NCBI RefSeq assembly: GCF_018143015.1
Contig: NC_054741.1
Span: 38,840,510-38,904,509 of the forward strand
From: Lytechinus variegatus
Taxonomy: Eukaryota > Echinodermata > Echinoidea > Temnopleuroida > Toxopneustidae
Length of the DNA stretch: 64,000 nt
Direction of reading: 5' to 3'
In this document: piece by piece, positions 1 to 10,785 of the stretch
How the letters are laid out: each line of letters starts with the position of its first letter
How positions within the stretch are numbered: position 1 is the stretch's first letter
The notes under the pieces: model-generated
The model's input: only the letters and a program-made list of their open reading frames with translations
Told to the model about the DNA's origin: nothing
Database searches by the model: none
Made by a program: the position numbers and the translations under genes

Positions 1-1197
1 TCGCCCATCAGGGTCAAATTGCGCCCCCTCCCCTCGACGAATTTTGTGAATATGCCGCCGCGCGAAACCTGGTCTGAAATATCCCAGTTAATTAAAGTTA
101 ATGGTGAAAAATTCTCATTAAATGTTTGAATGACAGTAACAAAAAAGTATTCTTCATGATCATCCATCATTTTAATCCTTTCATAACTAAAATGATGGAG
201 ATGGAGACTTCCATTTCGCTTTCCATAATTATTGTATTTGCTCCTAAAGTCTACTTTGATTCTAAGCACAGCTTTTTCAGATTATAAACTTCCCTCAGGT
301 GTCACATGCACGAAGATAATAGCTTTAAATCGTTTTCTATATCACCAAGACTAAAATCGAATTTATCCATAGGCGAAACGAGTGTGCATAACATGAGACT
401 GCATTAGCTGGCTGGGTATTGTTCTAGGTATATAGCAATCAAGATTTATTTGGTTGAGTATTCACGTTTCAAAACATGTTTTGTCGATTGGCAGTCTGAA
501 ATGGTAGTGAAATTGACAAATTCAATATCGGAAAAAAAAAACTTAGAGAAACATTTTAAAGTCAAATGAACGGAGAATGTTTAACTGGTTATTCTTTGCA
601 TTCATGATGAAAACAACAAATATCTCAATTTTGATTATTGTTTATGCAATATGCTCTATCTCCACTGTACTCTTCTTTATATCGTCATGTACGTTCTGAA
701 AAGCTTTGATTATAATACACATTCTGGGATGACCTCTGCCTACCTACCGTGACTCTCTTTTATTTTTCCGTGAAATTGACTGCCTCTGTGACGGGACAAT
801 TTGATGAAAGGGTCTCTAGCATACTAGCATGTTTGAAATCTAAAGGGGACGGGTAAGATTTGGGAACGATGAGTGCCTAGGGATGAGATGGTTCAAGCTT
901 GGATGAAGCTTTTATGGCACATCTACGGTTTATTCATTTTCAAAATATGATTCCAGTGTCAGACAAAATGATAAAGTATATATATTAAAACCCAAATTAT
1001 GAGAAAGGTACAATCCAGAATTTAATATTCGCGGTTAAGATGTAAGATTAGCATAGATAAATAATAAAAATAATATATGTGTTTTGTAATGCGCCAAATC
1101 CACTTTGCCCAGAACACAAGAAAGAATGAAAAAAAAGAGAGAGAGAAGAGTACATATACAATGTTAAATTAAGGAACTGTCAGTTGACAATTAAGAG
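1..1197. other. non-genic AT-rich sequence
   Basis: No exon recognised. The first about 100 bases are C/G-run rich and look like the end of a repeat cut by the window edge. The rest is unremarkable. Confidence 0.5.
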
Positions 1198-1199
1198 TA

Positions 1200-1769
1200 C
1201 ACAGCAAAAACTGTGGTGTTAACCGGTGTACATAGAGGACCACACCAGTTATTTTACACCGGTGTTAAATTGGTGGTGTTAGTTTTACACCTATATGTTA
1301 TTACAACACCTTTTGTTGTTACATTTACACTCTTTGGTGTTATGTTTAATCTCTAGGGTGTAATTTTAACACCTCAGGGTGTGGTCCTCTATTAACATCA
1401 TCATCAACATCATCATCATATCACCGTCACCCTCAGCTATTTGAAAATATATGCCCATTCTGCTTTATGAATGTATTAATTAATTCAATTAGTATAAGTT
1501 TGGGATTGTCATTTTTTCAAGCAATCTGCTTATGATGACAATCCTTCTCCTGCAAATTGTGAATATCATATAGTTAATCATTTTCGTCTGGAATTATCTT
1601 TTTTAGTACTCTTTATTTATAATTCATGCCAAAAATGCTAACATATTATGTTTATATGTTATGAAAAATGTATTAAACGAATGTTATGGATGCAGAAGAA
1701 AACAATAAATAAATCAAATCAAATCAAACATCAATTAGTGTCAGTTTTAACACCGCAGTTTTTACAGTG
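1200..1769. mobile_element. TA-flanked MITE with nested retroposon tail
   Basis: Inverted termini CACAGCAAAAACTGTGGTGT at the left and its imperfect complement ending CGCAGTTTTTACAGTG at the right, flanked by TA on both sides (1198-1199, 1770-1771), as for Tc1/mariner-type elements. An inner inverted repeat (ATAGAGGACCACACC near 1231 and GGTGTGGTCCTCTAT near 1379) is followed by about 340 bp resembling 7985-8281, which looks like a nested retroposon tail. Confidence 0.72.
1395..1735 (+). repeat. retroposon tail, copy 1
   Basis: Begins with ATCATC-rich sequence, includes TTTTTCAAGCAATCTGCTTA and GACAATCCTTCTCCTGCAA, and ends in AAATCAAATCAAATCAAA. The same order of blocks occurs at 7815-8281. 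A short tandem 3' tail suggests a LINE-type 3' end or a SINE. Confidence 0.55.
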
Positions 1770-2113
1770 TAGGAAGTATTGAAAAGACGTGCCTTTAGGT
1801 AACGTTTAAATGTGTGGATTGAGTGCATTCACGGATAACCGGGGGAAGATCATTCCAGAGAACAGAACTAACTCGAGTAAAAGTTCGTACCCGCTTTTCG
1901 TTGTCAAAATAAATAAATATATATATATTATACCTCACATCTCTTTACAGATTCGCGAACAACTATAGGGAACCATAGTTTAATGAACGTAGGGTTCTCA
2001 GAGGAGTGTATAAATCAACAAAATTGGGTCCCCCCTAAAAAATATATCTTTTTATAGTTGAAAATTTGAAAACTCCTTCTTAATATGCGAAATGAGATGA
2101 AACTTGTACGTAT

Positions 2114-2282
2114 CTAGGGGCGGATTCATGATTTTCAAATTTTCCAAAAGGTTTTCACTTTCAAAGGGGGTGGGGCAAACGTCTGTTTTAACAACATTTT
2201 TTTACATTACAAATTTTAATTTTGCCTCTCAGGGGAGGGGGGTGGGCACGGGCCGGTTTGCCCCCCCCCCTGGATACGCCAG
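2114..2282. mobile_element. hAT-like MITE with C/G runs
   Basis: A 169-bp element between TGTACGTAT direct repeats (2105-2113, 2283-2291). Ends are related (CTAGGGGCGGATTCA and the complement of TGGATACGCCAG), with internal G and C runs. An 8-9 bp target duplication fits hAT transposons. Confidence 0.65.
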
Positions 2283-3672
2283 TGTACGTATCCATATCTT
2301 TGTAATTTATCCATATCTTTATATGTTTTCTTCGATGTCAATAACATTATCAAGACAAAATTTGTAAACAAAAATCAATGACTAAAGCAGGTCTTGACAC
2401 GGATATGAGATAAGTGAAGCTGATTGAACGACAGTGACAATACAAAATGTTATGTTTATAAAATAGGGGGAAAGTACATGGCATTATCATGCAATGTTTA
2501 TTCACGTGTTTCTAATTTCCTGACGAGGTATCAAATTAAGTTTATTAGTAGCGCCATTTTAAATAAGCCCAGAGATGGGTTTGAAGCGTTGCGTGTCTTG
2601 AATTATCGTTTCTCTCGTCTCTCATCATTCTGTGTCCTAATTTTCAAAAGGTAGTTTAAAACGCAGACCCTTCCCATATAAACATGGTTACGAACAAGTC
2701 GACCTGTACTCGTACATTTATATCCTTTGTTTTGGAATATGAATATTTTTTTTATGAATACAGTGAAGCTGAATATTATAATACTATAATATTATTGCAT
2801 ACAATAACAATATTCTGCATATTTCTATATTGTAAATTTCAATTATTTTCTATTATAATTTCTACCTTAAAGTAGTGTATATAGGGGTGATTTGAGTGTT
2901 TAATACAGCGCACTTTATATGAAGTACCCCTCCCCCTTGGAAAATAAACCAATTGCGATTATGATAAACAGACACTTTACCACTTCAAGGAATAAATTCA
3001 TGTCGGGTATCAATTTACTTCACCTGGAATGAGAGAGGTATATGTAGATCAAAGTCTTGCCAAGTGACTTAGTGGTGCGGCTGTTTTAATTTCGAACCTT
3101 GTGATCTAAAGGCGGGAGTCATGTCCACTATCCCCACCATCTCTATAAGCAATTGTTATAATCATTTTCGATGTACTTCGTTTCTCAGCAATGTTTGGAA
3201 TGTGTAAATGTCAAATTGACCAGCATATTCTTTACAAAAAATATGATGTTGAAGAATGCAATATAGTGATTTCAGAAAATACGGTTTTTCTCTTCTTTTC
3301 TTTGTTTGTATATGTTTTTTTTCAGTTGACTCACTTTCGCTCTCCTCGTTGTCTTAATCCTCATAATGGTCAAATTAATTATTGTACATTATATAATTTT
3401 GTTTTTTGATATAACTCGTATACTTTAAAAAGTAAAGATTACAAAAGAAAGAATATAGGAAATACATTAGAAGCATCATAACATTCTGAACTCAAAAAAT
3501 ATCTGTGAAGCTGTGTTTTGTCTCGAAAAATATTATATTATCTATTCGTCTAATTATTTTCGAACCTACATTTACCATTGCATGATTCAATATTTACCAG
3601 TCGTGCTTCGAAAGTCAAAACTGTAATATCAAGTAAGGTGCAAACCAAAACTCGATCATGATCAATTTAAAC

Positions 3673-4987
3673 CAGGGGCGTAAATCCCGGGGGTATGGGG
3701 GATTATCCCCCACTCTACGGAGAGGGGGTAGCATTTACAATCATCCCCCCCCCCCCCAGTTTTGAAGACAGAAAAGATTTTTTCAACCATCAAGTGATTA
3801 ATCCTACTGTTAATGCGTGGATTCATCTTTAAATGCAGTCAACATTGTCAAAGTGCTTGAATTAGCCTAATCTTGCATTCATAAGGCCCTTCTCGCGCAG
3901 ACGCTCCGCTCCCGCAGTCTCAGTCTTACAAGAAATTACCATGACAAGTCCCTAGTTTGGCTTTATTATAAGTTTATATCCGACGCATCATGAGAATGTG
4001 ATTACAACATGTTGATATGTTGATTTATGATTTGCATGATTACTTTGACTTTTAGATAAGGTTATAGCTATGCCAATCCAAACATTCTTTAAAGATTCTG
4101 ATGTAAATATGTGTGTGTGTGTGGGGGGGGGGGTAAACCTGACAAACACTTAGGCATGTTAGGATTTCAACACTTTGTTCATAATCTTTACAATTTTATT
4201 TATTTTTATAGGGAGCTTTACATTAATTAGCACAACATTATGATATGTATCTTGAAAAATAGAATGATTCTCGAAAATTTGAATGTTACATCATTTCTGA
4301 ATACAATTTTAAAGATTATTCAAATCTTGCCTTACTTCAATCTTTTTATATTCATATACACCTGCATATTTCCATGTTTCTATATTCAGTTTATACTGGG
4401 GCCTGTGATGGCCTATAATCATTTCATGAGGTTCCCTCATTCCCGATAATCATGATCCCATTACTTTCATTCTCATCTTACTTCAAGCCAGCGAGCAAAT
4501 TAATTCCCAATAATCATTATCTGCCCATTTTGATATAGCAACTTTACATTTCTTTTCCATTTTTCCCCGAAGTTTTCGTTGTTGATAATTTACCCTTCGT
4601 TAACTGTCCTCACCAAAAGTGAAAGATGGTAGTACTATACAAACGGTTGTACACCCCGTATACATAACCCCTGATGTGATAATTACATACCACTTGAAAG
4701 AGGTTTTGGACACTATTTCTGTCTTTCAACCTACAGAAAATTTACTCGCTCGCTTTACTCGCTCGCATATTGATATTAACTGTAATTCATCTCAACAAAA
4801 CAATAACAGTGTCTATCCAAAAAAAAATATTTTTGTATGCACGGTTATATACCACAGTAAACATAACCCTTGATGCGTGTGTGTGTGTGTATGTGTGTAT
4901 GAGGGGGGTTGTCTCTTTGTTTTCAGCTCAATATATTGTTATCAGTATCGCCCCCCCCCCCCGGCTCGGACCGGATTTACGCCACTG
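3673..4987. mobile_element. hAT-like non-autonomous element, 1.3 kb
   Basis: Termini CAGGGGCGTAAATCC and GGATTTACGCCACTG are inverted copies with one mismatch. Flanking 8-mers ATTTAAAC and ATTACAAC match at 6 of 8. Poly-C/G runs lie just inside each end. No transposase frame is present. Confidence 0.5.
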
Positions 4988-5145
4988 ATTACAACTGACT
5001 TGTTTCGCATCAACAATTATGTTTCTAGGAGATAGAATTCACCGTTTGGGTTTCACCGTGTTTGTTTTAGGGGGCACAATAATGAATACGTGAATGTGCT
5101 CGATTAATTAAACGCATCAATATGCTGTTTCTACCCATTATTAGA

Positions 5146-5246
<101 letters not shown>

Positions 5247-5342
5247 TCACCTTCACCCGACAAAGGAATATATAATTGGTATAGTGTCGAAAATCTGTCT
5301 ATCTGACGGTCAATCGGATCGGGCTCGCCCTAGCTACTAACC

Positions 5343-5413
5343 GTCTCTGTGGTCTAGTGGTCAAGGCACTGGCGTTCAAAGCTGGGGGCCCGGTTCGATT
5401 CCCGGTAGGGACA
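5343..5413 (+). other. tRNA-like sequence (SINE head or tRNA pseudogene)
   Basis: 71 nt fold as a cloverleaf. GTCTCTG pairs with TAGGGAC in the acceptor stem, the D arm is GTCT/AGGC, and the anticodon arm is CTGGC-GTTCAAA-GCTGG. The T arm is CCCGG-TTCGATT-CCCGG with a central C-C mismatch. Box A TGGTCTAGTGG and box B GGTTCGATTCC are present and a T6 run follows. The apparent anticodon TCA would read UGA, and the T-stem mismatch argues against a working tRNA. It resembles the heads of the SINEs at 25.3 and 33.7 kb. Confidence 0.6.
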
Positions 5414-5488
5414 TTTTTTCGGCATCACCAATTTTTCCAAAGGGTAGATAGCTCTGGGGAACCTTGATTTAAGCTATGCCTACCATTG

Positions 5489-5549
5489 TTCTCTTCATCC
5501 ATTTCTTTATATATATATATATATATATATATAAAGAAATGGATGAAGA

Positions 5550-5552
<3 letters not shown>
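5489..5552. repeat. perfect 64-bp palindrome with (AT)n centre
   Basis: TTCTCTTCATCCATTTCTTT, then an AT run, then the exact complement. A further (AT)n tract follows at about 5552-5580. Confidence 0.9.
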
Positions 5553-5589
<37 letters not shown>

Positions 5590-6337
5590 ATACCAAATTT
5601 TAATAATCACCTCAATCATGTCCGCCCTGTCTAGGAGACAATATATTTACTACTCTCTATATTTGTTTCGAACAGAATATTGGCGGATGCCAATGATGTT
5701 CAAATAAATTCAATTAAATTCATTTATAGATATTCGTAGAGATATTGGTTACTATGATCACTAAACATCAAGCCCAGTTATACTTAGCACCAGTTTCCTC
5801 GTTTTGTCTTTAGACATTTTCTCCCGGGGGGGTCACTTCCATTGGCGAGTGGATACCCTGCGCGTTCATGGGGTTTCGGAAAGCACCGTAAAAAGGAATT
5901 TTCCATGTTCTGGAAATGCACCCCTTTACAAGTATTTGCTTGTGAAACTCTAGCCTCAACGAGTATTGGAAACAGAACGTTACGCTTGACAAGTATTCCC
6001 TTAATTTGACCCCCCTAAACAAGTACAGTATTAGTTTAACAGCCCAGAGTTTGTTTTTTATTATCATTATTATTATGTGTATTCATATATAAATTACAAT
6101 TACATAAGAGAAGCAAATTAACAAACAACTCATGGAGTGATGAGGACATCTTAACTTTGTATTTGATTTGATTCTATGAAGATGGGATCAAATATCAAGT
6201 TCATCACTTTCAGAAATTTCATGACTAACCTTCATGCATACTTGCAGGTAAAAATCCAATCACGTACGTTGCGTCGCAGGGCGGCGCCGCGGCGAACGGA
6301 CGTATGGCAAGCCCTTTTATCACTTATCCACATTTTC

Positions 6338-6395
6338 TGATATCAAGAATTCGATTTTTTGATATCAAGAATTCATTTCTTGATATCAAGAATTC
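6338..6395. repeat. 21/22-bp tandem repeat
   Basis: TGATATCAAGAATTC occurs three times at 6338, 6360 and 6381, about 105 bp upstream of the first CUB exon. Confidence 0.85.
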
Positions 6396-6500
6396 TAATT
6401 ATTCAAATGTGTACATATTTAGAGGATTGTCTGGTACAATGTGCATTGGCCACATGACGTGTGGGTATAAGATAACAATGTGATATTTGTTTTATTGCAG

Positions 6501-6735
6501 ATCTAATGCCGAGTGAGACATGTGGCTATACAGTAGATCTAGGAGATCAATACAAAGTAACTTCAAGAGGTACCGGTCAAGGTCAACCACCACCAGAAAT
6601 AACATCCAGCGATGATGGCGCTGTCACCTACGTACCTTCGTACGATGATAACGTCGACTGTCAAATTCATTTTAGAACCTCAGGAAACAAGACATTCTTT
6701 ATCAGAATCACTCATTTCAATCTCGAGCTATCAAA
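6501..6735 (+). CDS. CUB/LDLa membrane protein, internal exon (first half of CUB domain)
   Basis: First recognised exon of a CUB-LDLa-transmembrane protein. It follows a TTTTATTGCAG acceptor and ends at a GTGAGT donor; the next in-frame codon is a stop, which supports the donor. It opens with two bases of a split codon, so an upstream exon must exist. The Met at 6506 is therefore probably internal, and no signal peptide follows it. The 77 complete codons hold the first half of a CUB domain: Cys in TCGYTVDL and Cys in VDCQIHF form the usual first disulfide pair, and GNKT is an N-glycosylation sequon. CUB domains are extracellular beta-sandwiches that bind protein partners or glycans. The exon ends in phase 2 (AA), completed to Asn by the next exon. 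I do not recognise an orthologue. CUB-LDLa-TM order recalls NETO and LRP-type receptors. Confidence 0.82.
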
Positions 6736-7841
6736 GTGAGTAAGCGATTAAATTTTGAACAAATACCATGAGGCGGTAACTGCCATGGTAACAAGTTACA
6801 ACTAGCAGCTGCCAATCTAAATGTTATTTTCTTCAAATAATTCCTTGATTTTATGGAAGTCCACATCAGTGACATTAATTTTACAGTTCTACTTTTAGTT
6901 TTTTTATGTTACAGAGACCTATTCAAACTTACACCTTGGATGAAAGTCTGTGCTTTAATATTTGCAGCCAAAAAGTTTAGTTTACATTGTATTTTTACAG
7001 ATATATTTCTCATTTTCAACAGTGGAGAACAATGTAGTTTTTTTAATCTCCGCACCAAAAATGTGCTGATGAATCGACAATGATGTAAGACTTTCGCGAT
7101 ATCCGGGTGTATACGACTATATTCATTTCTTGTGAATTCTTATATTCAATTCCTTTAAATTCAAATTTATTTCTTACAATTAAAAATGTGTAAATACAAA
7201 ATCATTGACATAAAGATAATTTACATAACAATTTACGGAACCATAATTGCTTGTATCAAATGTTGGCCCAGCTAGTATTGATTAAAAAAATATCAATACA
7301 TAAAGACAGTTTGCAGGAAACAATATAATACAGTCATAACATAACTGAAAATGATATACAAGATAAAGAGAGAGAGAGAAAGAAAGGGGTACCAATCATT
7401 GTAATGAAAGGAAAACCGCTTTTGGATGCCCGGAAACATGCGCGTTGAAGTTGGTTTAAAAATTTACATTACAGAATTGAATATATATACTTTTTTTTTA
7501 CATTTTTGGTATTGGTACATAAATAGACATCGTATATATTGATATGACTCTACTCACTCACAAGCATTCTAATAGAGGTTTTTACCATGGTTTTAAGCAG
7601 ATAGAATAATGATAGATTTGTGCCTTTCCGAATAAATTCATATTTTCACCTTTAATATGAATTTATCAAAGTAATCGTGATGATACTGTGTAGGAAATAT
7701 TTTTACAACAGAAATGTACGTTTATAAACATTCAACAAAAAAATAAAGGCAGGGAAATAAGAAAAGAGACAACAACATGCATGAACAAAGATGATGAAGC
7801 GATTTTATCATCACCAAATACTCTCCCATGACCACCATCAT

Positions 7842-7970
7842 CATCTCCATCTCCATCATGGCCTTCATATCACCATTATCAACATCATCCTCATTCATCT
7901 CCATCTCCATCATGGCCTTCATATCACCATTATCAACATCATCCTCATTCATCTCCATCTTCATCATTAT
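7842..7970. repeat. 54-bp tandem repeat, CATCTC-rich
   Basis: Unit beginning CATCTCCATCTCCATCATGG repeats at 7842 and 7896 with a partial third copy from 7950. Because 54 is divisible by three it stays open in frames on both strands, but nothing suggests that it is coding. Confidence 0.85.
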
Positions 7971-7984
7971 AAATTTATAAACAA

Positions 7985-8281
7985 AATAACATACCCATTT
8001 TGCTTTATAAATGTATTGAATAATTTAATGAGTTTTATTCCGGAGTTGCCAGTTTTTCAAGCAATCTGCTTATAATGACAATCCTTCTCCTGCAAGCTGT
8101 AAATGTTAAATTTTCTTTGTTGGTTGTAGATCATATAAATGACTGTTCTATTTTGTATTTTTTTTTCATTATGATTCATACCTAAATCAATTACCGATAT
8201 ATTATGTTTGTTACGTATAATGAAAATTGTATTGTATACCAATGTTATATGAATGCAGAAGAGAAAATATATCAAATCAAA
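7985..8281 (+). repeat. retroposon tail, copy 2
   Basis: Shares TTTTTCAAGCAATCTGCTTA, GACAATCCTTCTCCTGCAA and an end of ATGCAGAAGAGAAAATATAT plus ATCAAATCAAA with 1395-1735. Similar (TTTGATTTGATT) sequence on the opposite strand is at 8941-8970. Confidence 0.55.
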
Positions 8282-8422
8282 AATACTCTTTCACCTTTAA
8301 TTTAGAATCGAGGAGTTTCCATAAGTTTGGAGCGACCTGTAGATGATACATGTATATTATCAATCAAAATTTTAATCTTCTTGCTCACATTAATATTTGA
8401 CAACCATATTTATGTTTTACAG

Positions 8423-8634
8423 TCAATGTGAGAATGACGCTCTTGTAATGTACGATGGTGCCAGCAGTTCTGACGACTTGGAGCTGGCTAAGAAGTGTGG
8501 AGAAACCTTATCGCTACCAAACTACTTCTATTCAAGAGGACCAGATCTCACAGTCAGGTTTAAAACCAACAACCTAAATAACAGTTTTACTGGTTTTGTG
8601 ATGCTCATCACTCCATATTGGCTACCAGGTGAAG
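8423..8634 (+). CDS. CUB/LDLa membrane protein, exon (second half of CUB domain)
   Basis: Starts after the TATGTTTTACAG acceptor and ends at GAAG|GTAAGT. One base completes Asn from the previous exon, then QCENDALVMYDG follows. This is the classic CUB signature in which a Cys precedes a short D/N-rich run and a YDG turn. The fourth CUB cysteine is in KKCGE, and the C-terminal strand is SFTGFVMLITPY. With the exon at 6501 this makes one complete four-cysteine CUB domain, about residues 7-141 of the visible protein. Asp in the YDG-containing strand and the downstream acidic loop could form the calcium site found in many CUB domains; this is inference. An NNS sequon is present. Phase 1 at the end matches the LDLa exon. 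Confidence 0.85.
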
Positions 8635-8680
8635 GTAAGTAGAGAAATCAGTTGCACATGAGATTTTATATCCAACATAC

Positions 8681-8925
8681 GACGGAACTGATATCTGGAC
8701 AAAATAACTCATTCGCTTCGGTTGCTCTCCAAATTTGTAGAGTCGGTGCATTGTATACAAAATTCTGTTATTAAAACTTGCTGCGTGAAACTACTTGTCC
8801 AGCATTATAAGGATAGAACTGATTTCTTAAAAGAAATTTGTTTTTGGATCGCTCTCTTTCTCCGTTCTCAAAATTAGAAGCGATAGTGCATTTTATGGAA
8901 AAGTTAAAGTATTTACCTCGTTACT
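8681..8925. repeat. diverged tandem duplication
   Basis: Two blocks of about 110-135 bp share GAACTGAT, GCTCTC, a run ending TCGGTGCATT or GATAGTGCATT, and a following AAAxTT pattern. The similarity is weak. Confidence 0.35.
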
Positions 8926-9613
8926 CAAGTTCTACACCGTTTTGATTTGATTTGGTTTGATTTGACTGATTTTCGTTACATGCACTTTTGTACATATATG
9001 ATAAAAAACACAACATAGTATAAATATAACTGGGCATATTATACAACTAATAGATTTAAAGGGGGAGTGAACTGTGTGTGGTCTCTCATTGACTGTGTGT
9101 TATAAATACATAGTCTTAAAATATACGTTTTCAGATAGCTACTAATACTACAGAGAATAAATTGACCTATATTTGTATAGAGAAACTAAAATGTTTTGAG
9201 AGGAAAAGTGATTGTTTTGCTACTTTGTAACATAATTATTGCGGTATAAATGTATTAAGTAGTTAATGAGCACGTTATCATCCAAGTGGGTCTATATTAC
9301 TAGACTACACTAGCACTATGGGTCAGGAAACTGGCCAGGTATGAGTAGTTGAGGACTCGATATGGCGCTATTGGTTCGTATCTGCTTGAAGGAACACAAT
9401 TCCAAAATAATTCTACCTCTGAAAGTTAGTTTCATTACAAAAAATTCTTACTTGGTCGATTATTTTCTTTACAGACATGAATCTTGGCATCAACCATCCA
9501 CATCAGAAGCACAGGCTGACACACATGCCGTTATATGCTAATAAACACACCCAGCTTCATCATCTGTAATGTTTTTCGTTTTATCATGATGATATCAATT
9601 TATTTCACTGCAG

Positions 9614-9739
9614 GAGAAAATTGCACCGAGGATGAGATAGCGTGTAAACTGTCCGGGAAATGCTTTACTAAAGATGCTTATTGCAACAATTTAAATCAAT
9701 GTGAGGACTCATCAGATGAACCGGGACTGACTGTATGCA
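9614..9739 (+). CDS. CUB/LDLa membrane protein, LDL-receptor class A exon
   Basis: A 126-bp exon after TTTCACTGCAG, ending at GCA|GTAAGA. It encodes one complete LDL-receptor class A module of about 40 residues with six cysteines in the standard spacing: NCTED, IACK, GKCF, AYCN, QCEDSSDE and TVC. The QCEDSSDE segment carries the conserved acidic residues that coordinate calcium in LDLa folds. An NCT sequon sits at its start. The module being confined to a single phase 1-1 exon is typical of shuffled extracellular modules. It lies directly between the CUB domain and the membrane segment, so it is the membrane-proximal ectodomain. Confidence 0.9.
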
Positions 9740-10202
9740 GTAAGAATGATATCTCTTATTTTAAGGGGGCTGGGGCTTGGTTCTGTTATACCATATAAAT
9801 CGGAAGACATGTAGTTGAATGAGCCTTTAGTTACATTTTTTTTATTTCCAGTAATTTATTGATCTATCTTCGTAATCAAATTTGCACTCTTCCCACGAGG
9901 AGTCCACAGGGAATGCATTTCCTGATATGACACAGCACAGTAGCCACAATGAGTTTGACTATCATGAGCTTTCACATGATGAATAATTATTATAGACAAC
10001 ATAAGAATAGTTTAAAGAGTACCTAATCTTGAAATCAAATGTAAATGAATTTAGATCATTCCAGTTAACAAAAAACGTTAGGAAAATAAGTTTAAATAAA
10101 ACACCCTGCCCAAAATATTTTCTTGAAGTTTACTGATTATTGGATCTGTGATGACTGTATATGTACATTTTTTCATTATTTTTAATTGTCGTTTGCTTTC
10201 AG

Positions 10203-10336
10203 GTAGCGCATCTCGTTTGTGTGGAAGTAAAATAATAGGATTCATGCTAGCCTTATTCATCACATACATCTTCAGTGCTACTACTCACGTGACCAACCGA
10301 CCTCGTCACCGTTCCACTGTGGACCATACAATCTAG
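10203..10336 (+). CDS. CUB/LDLa membrane protein, last exon: transmembrane segment and short tail
   Basis: Acceptor TTGCTTTCAG; two bases complete Ser from the LDLa exon. The exon encodes a short linker (SASRLCGSK), a hydrophobic stretch of about 20 residues from IIGFMLA to SATTHV, and a basic tail (TNRPRHRSTVDHTI) ending at TAG 10334-10336. The visible protein is 234 residues over four exons. The basic residues just after the hydrophobic stretch fit a type I membrane protein with a tail of about 14 residues. A GPI-anchor signal is less likely because such signals normally end in the hydrophobic run. NETO-like and LRP-like receptors with CUB-LDLa ectodomains have much longer cytoplasmic tails, so this may be a short form or a separate family. 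Confidence 0.78.
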
Positions 10337-10779
10337 CTTTCTTCACACGTCACAAATTATGAACCTCCATCAAGACAACCGTAAAATCATCTTTGTTAAG
10401 TGCCCTAGGGTCTGTTAGAGGGGTACACCTGGTTGAAAATAATACGATTTGAACAGAAAAAGAACAATCAGACCAACGAAACTATGAAAGTTTCATCATA
10501 TCGGACAAGGAATAACAAGTTGTGACATTTTAAAACTTTGCATTATATCGGCGAAACAAGTTCTATGCATGTCTTCGTGAATATTAATTGAGCAAACAGA
10601 TGATGTCAAATCCTCACTTGTTCTTTGGTATTTTATTTCATGAAATTATGGTTATTAATATTATGTCTTCGAATAACTAACAAAAATTGGGTTGACAAAT
10701 GATTTAATGCATTAGATATTCATTGCTGAAACTTATTTCATTATGAGGGAGACATATCAAACACACAATTTTGTATGAA

Positions 10780-10785
10780 AATAAA
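10780..10785 (+). promoter_or_regulatory. candidate polyadenylation signal (CUB/LDLa gene)
   Basis: AATAAA in the context GAAAATAAAACAT, 444 bp after the stop codon of the CUB/LDLa gene. It is a plausible 3' end, but such hexamers are frequent in this AT-rich sequence. Confidence 0.4.

Larger units (their letters stand above)
6736..8422 (+). other. CUB gene intron with repeats
   Basis: Intron inside the CUB domain, from GTGAGT to TTTTACAG. It holds a 54-bp tandem repeat and a retroposon tail (next entries) and an AG-rich tract near 7365-7385. Confidence 0.8.

Noticed and set aside
3060..3130. Possible tRNA-like sequence (GACTTAGTGGTGCGG)
   Set aside because: No box B at the right spacing and no cloverleaf.
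6338..6395. EcoRV/EcoRI-like motif run suggesting cloning vector
   Set aside because: It is a local tandem repeat and does not match a known polylinker order.
7722..7967. Met/Glu/Asp repeat frame on the - strand
   Set aside because: Product of the 54-bp tandem repeat inside the CUB intron.
9470..9540. Extra exon between the CUB and LDLa exons after TTTCTTTACAG
   Set aside because: No donor in a compatible phase, and the CUB and LDLa exons already join in frame.
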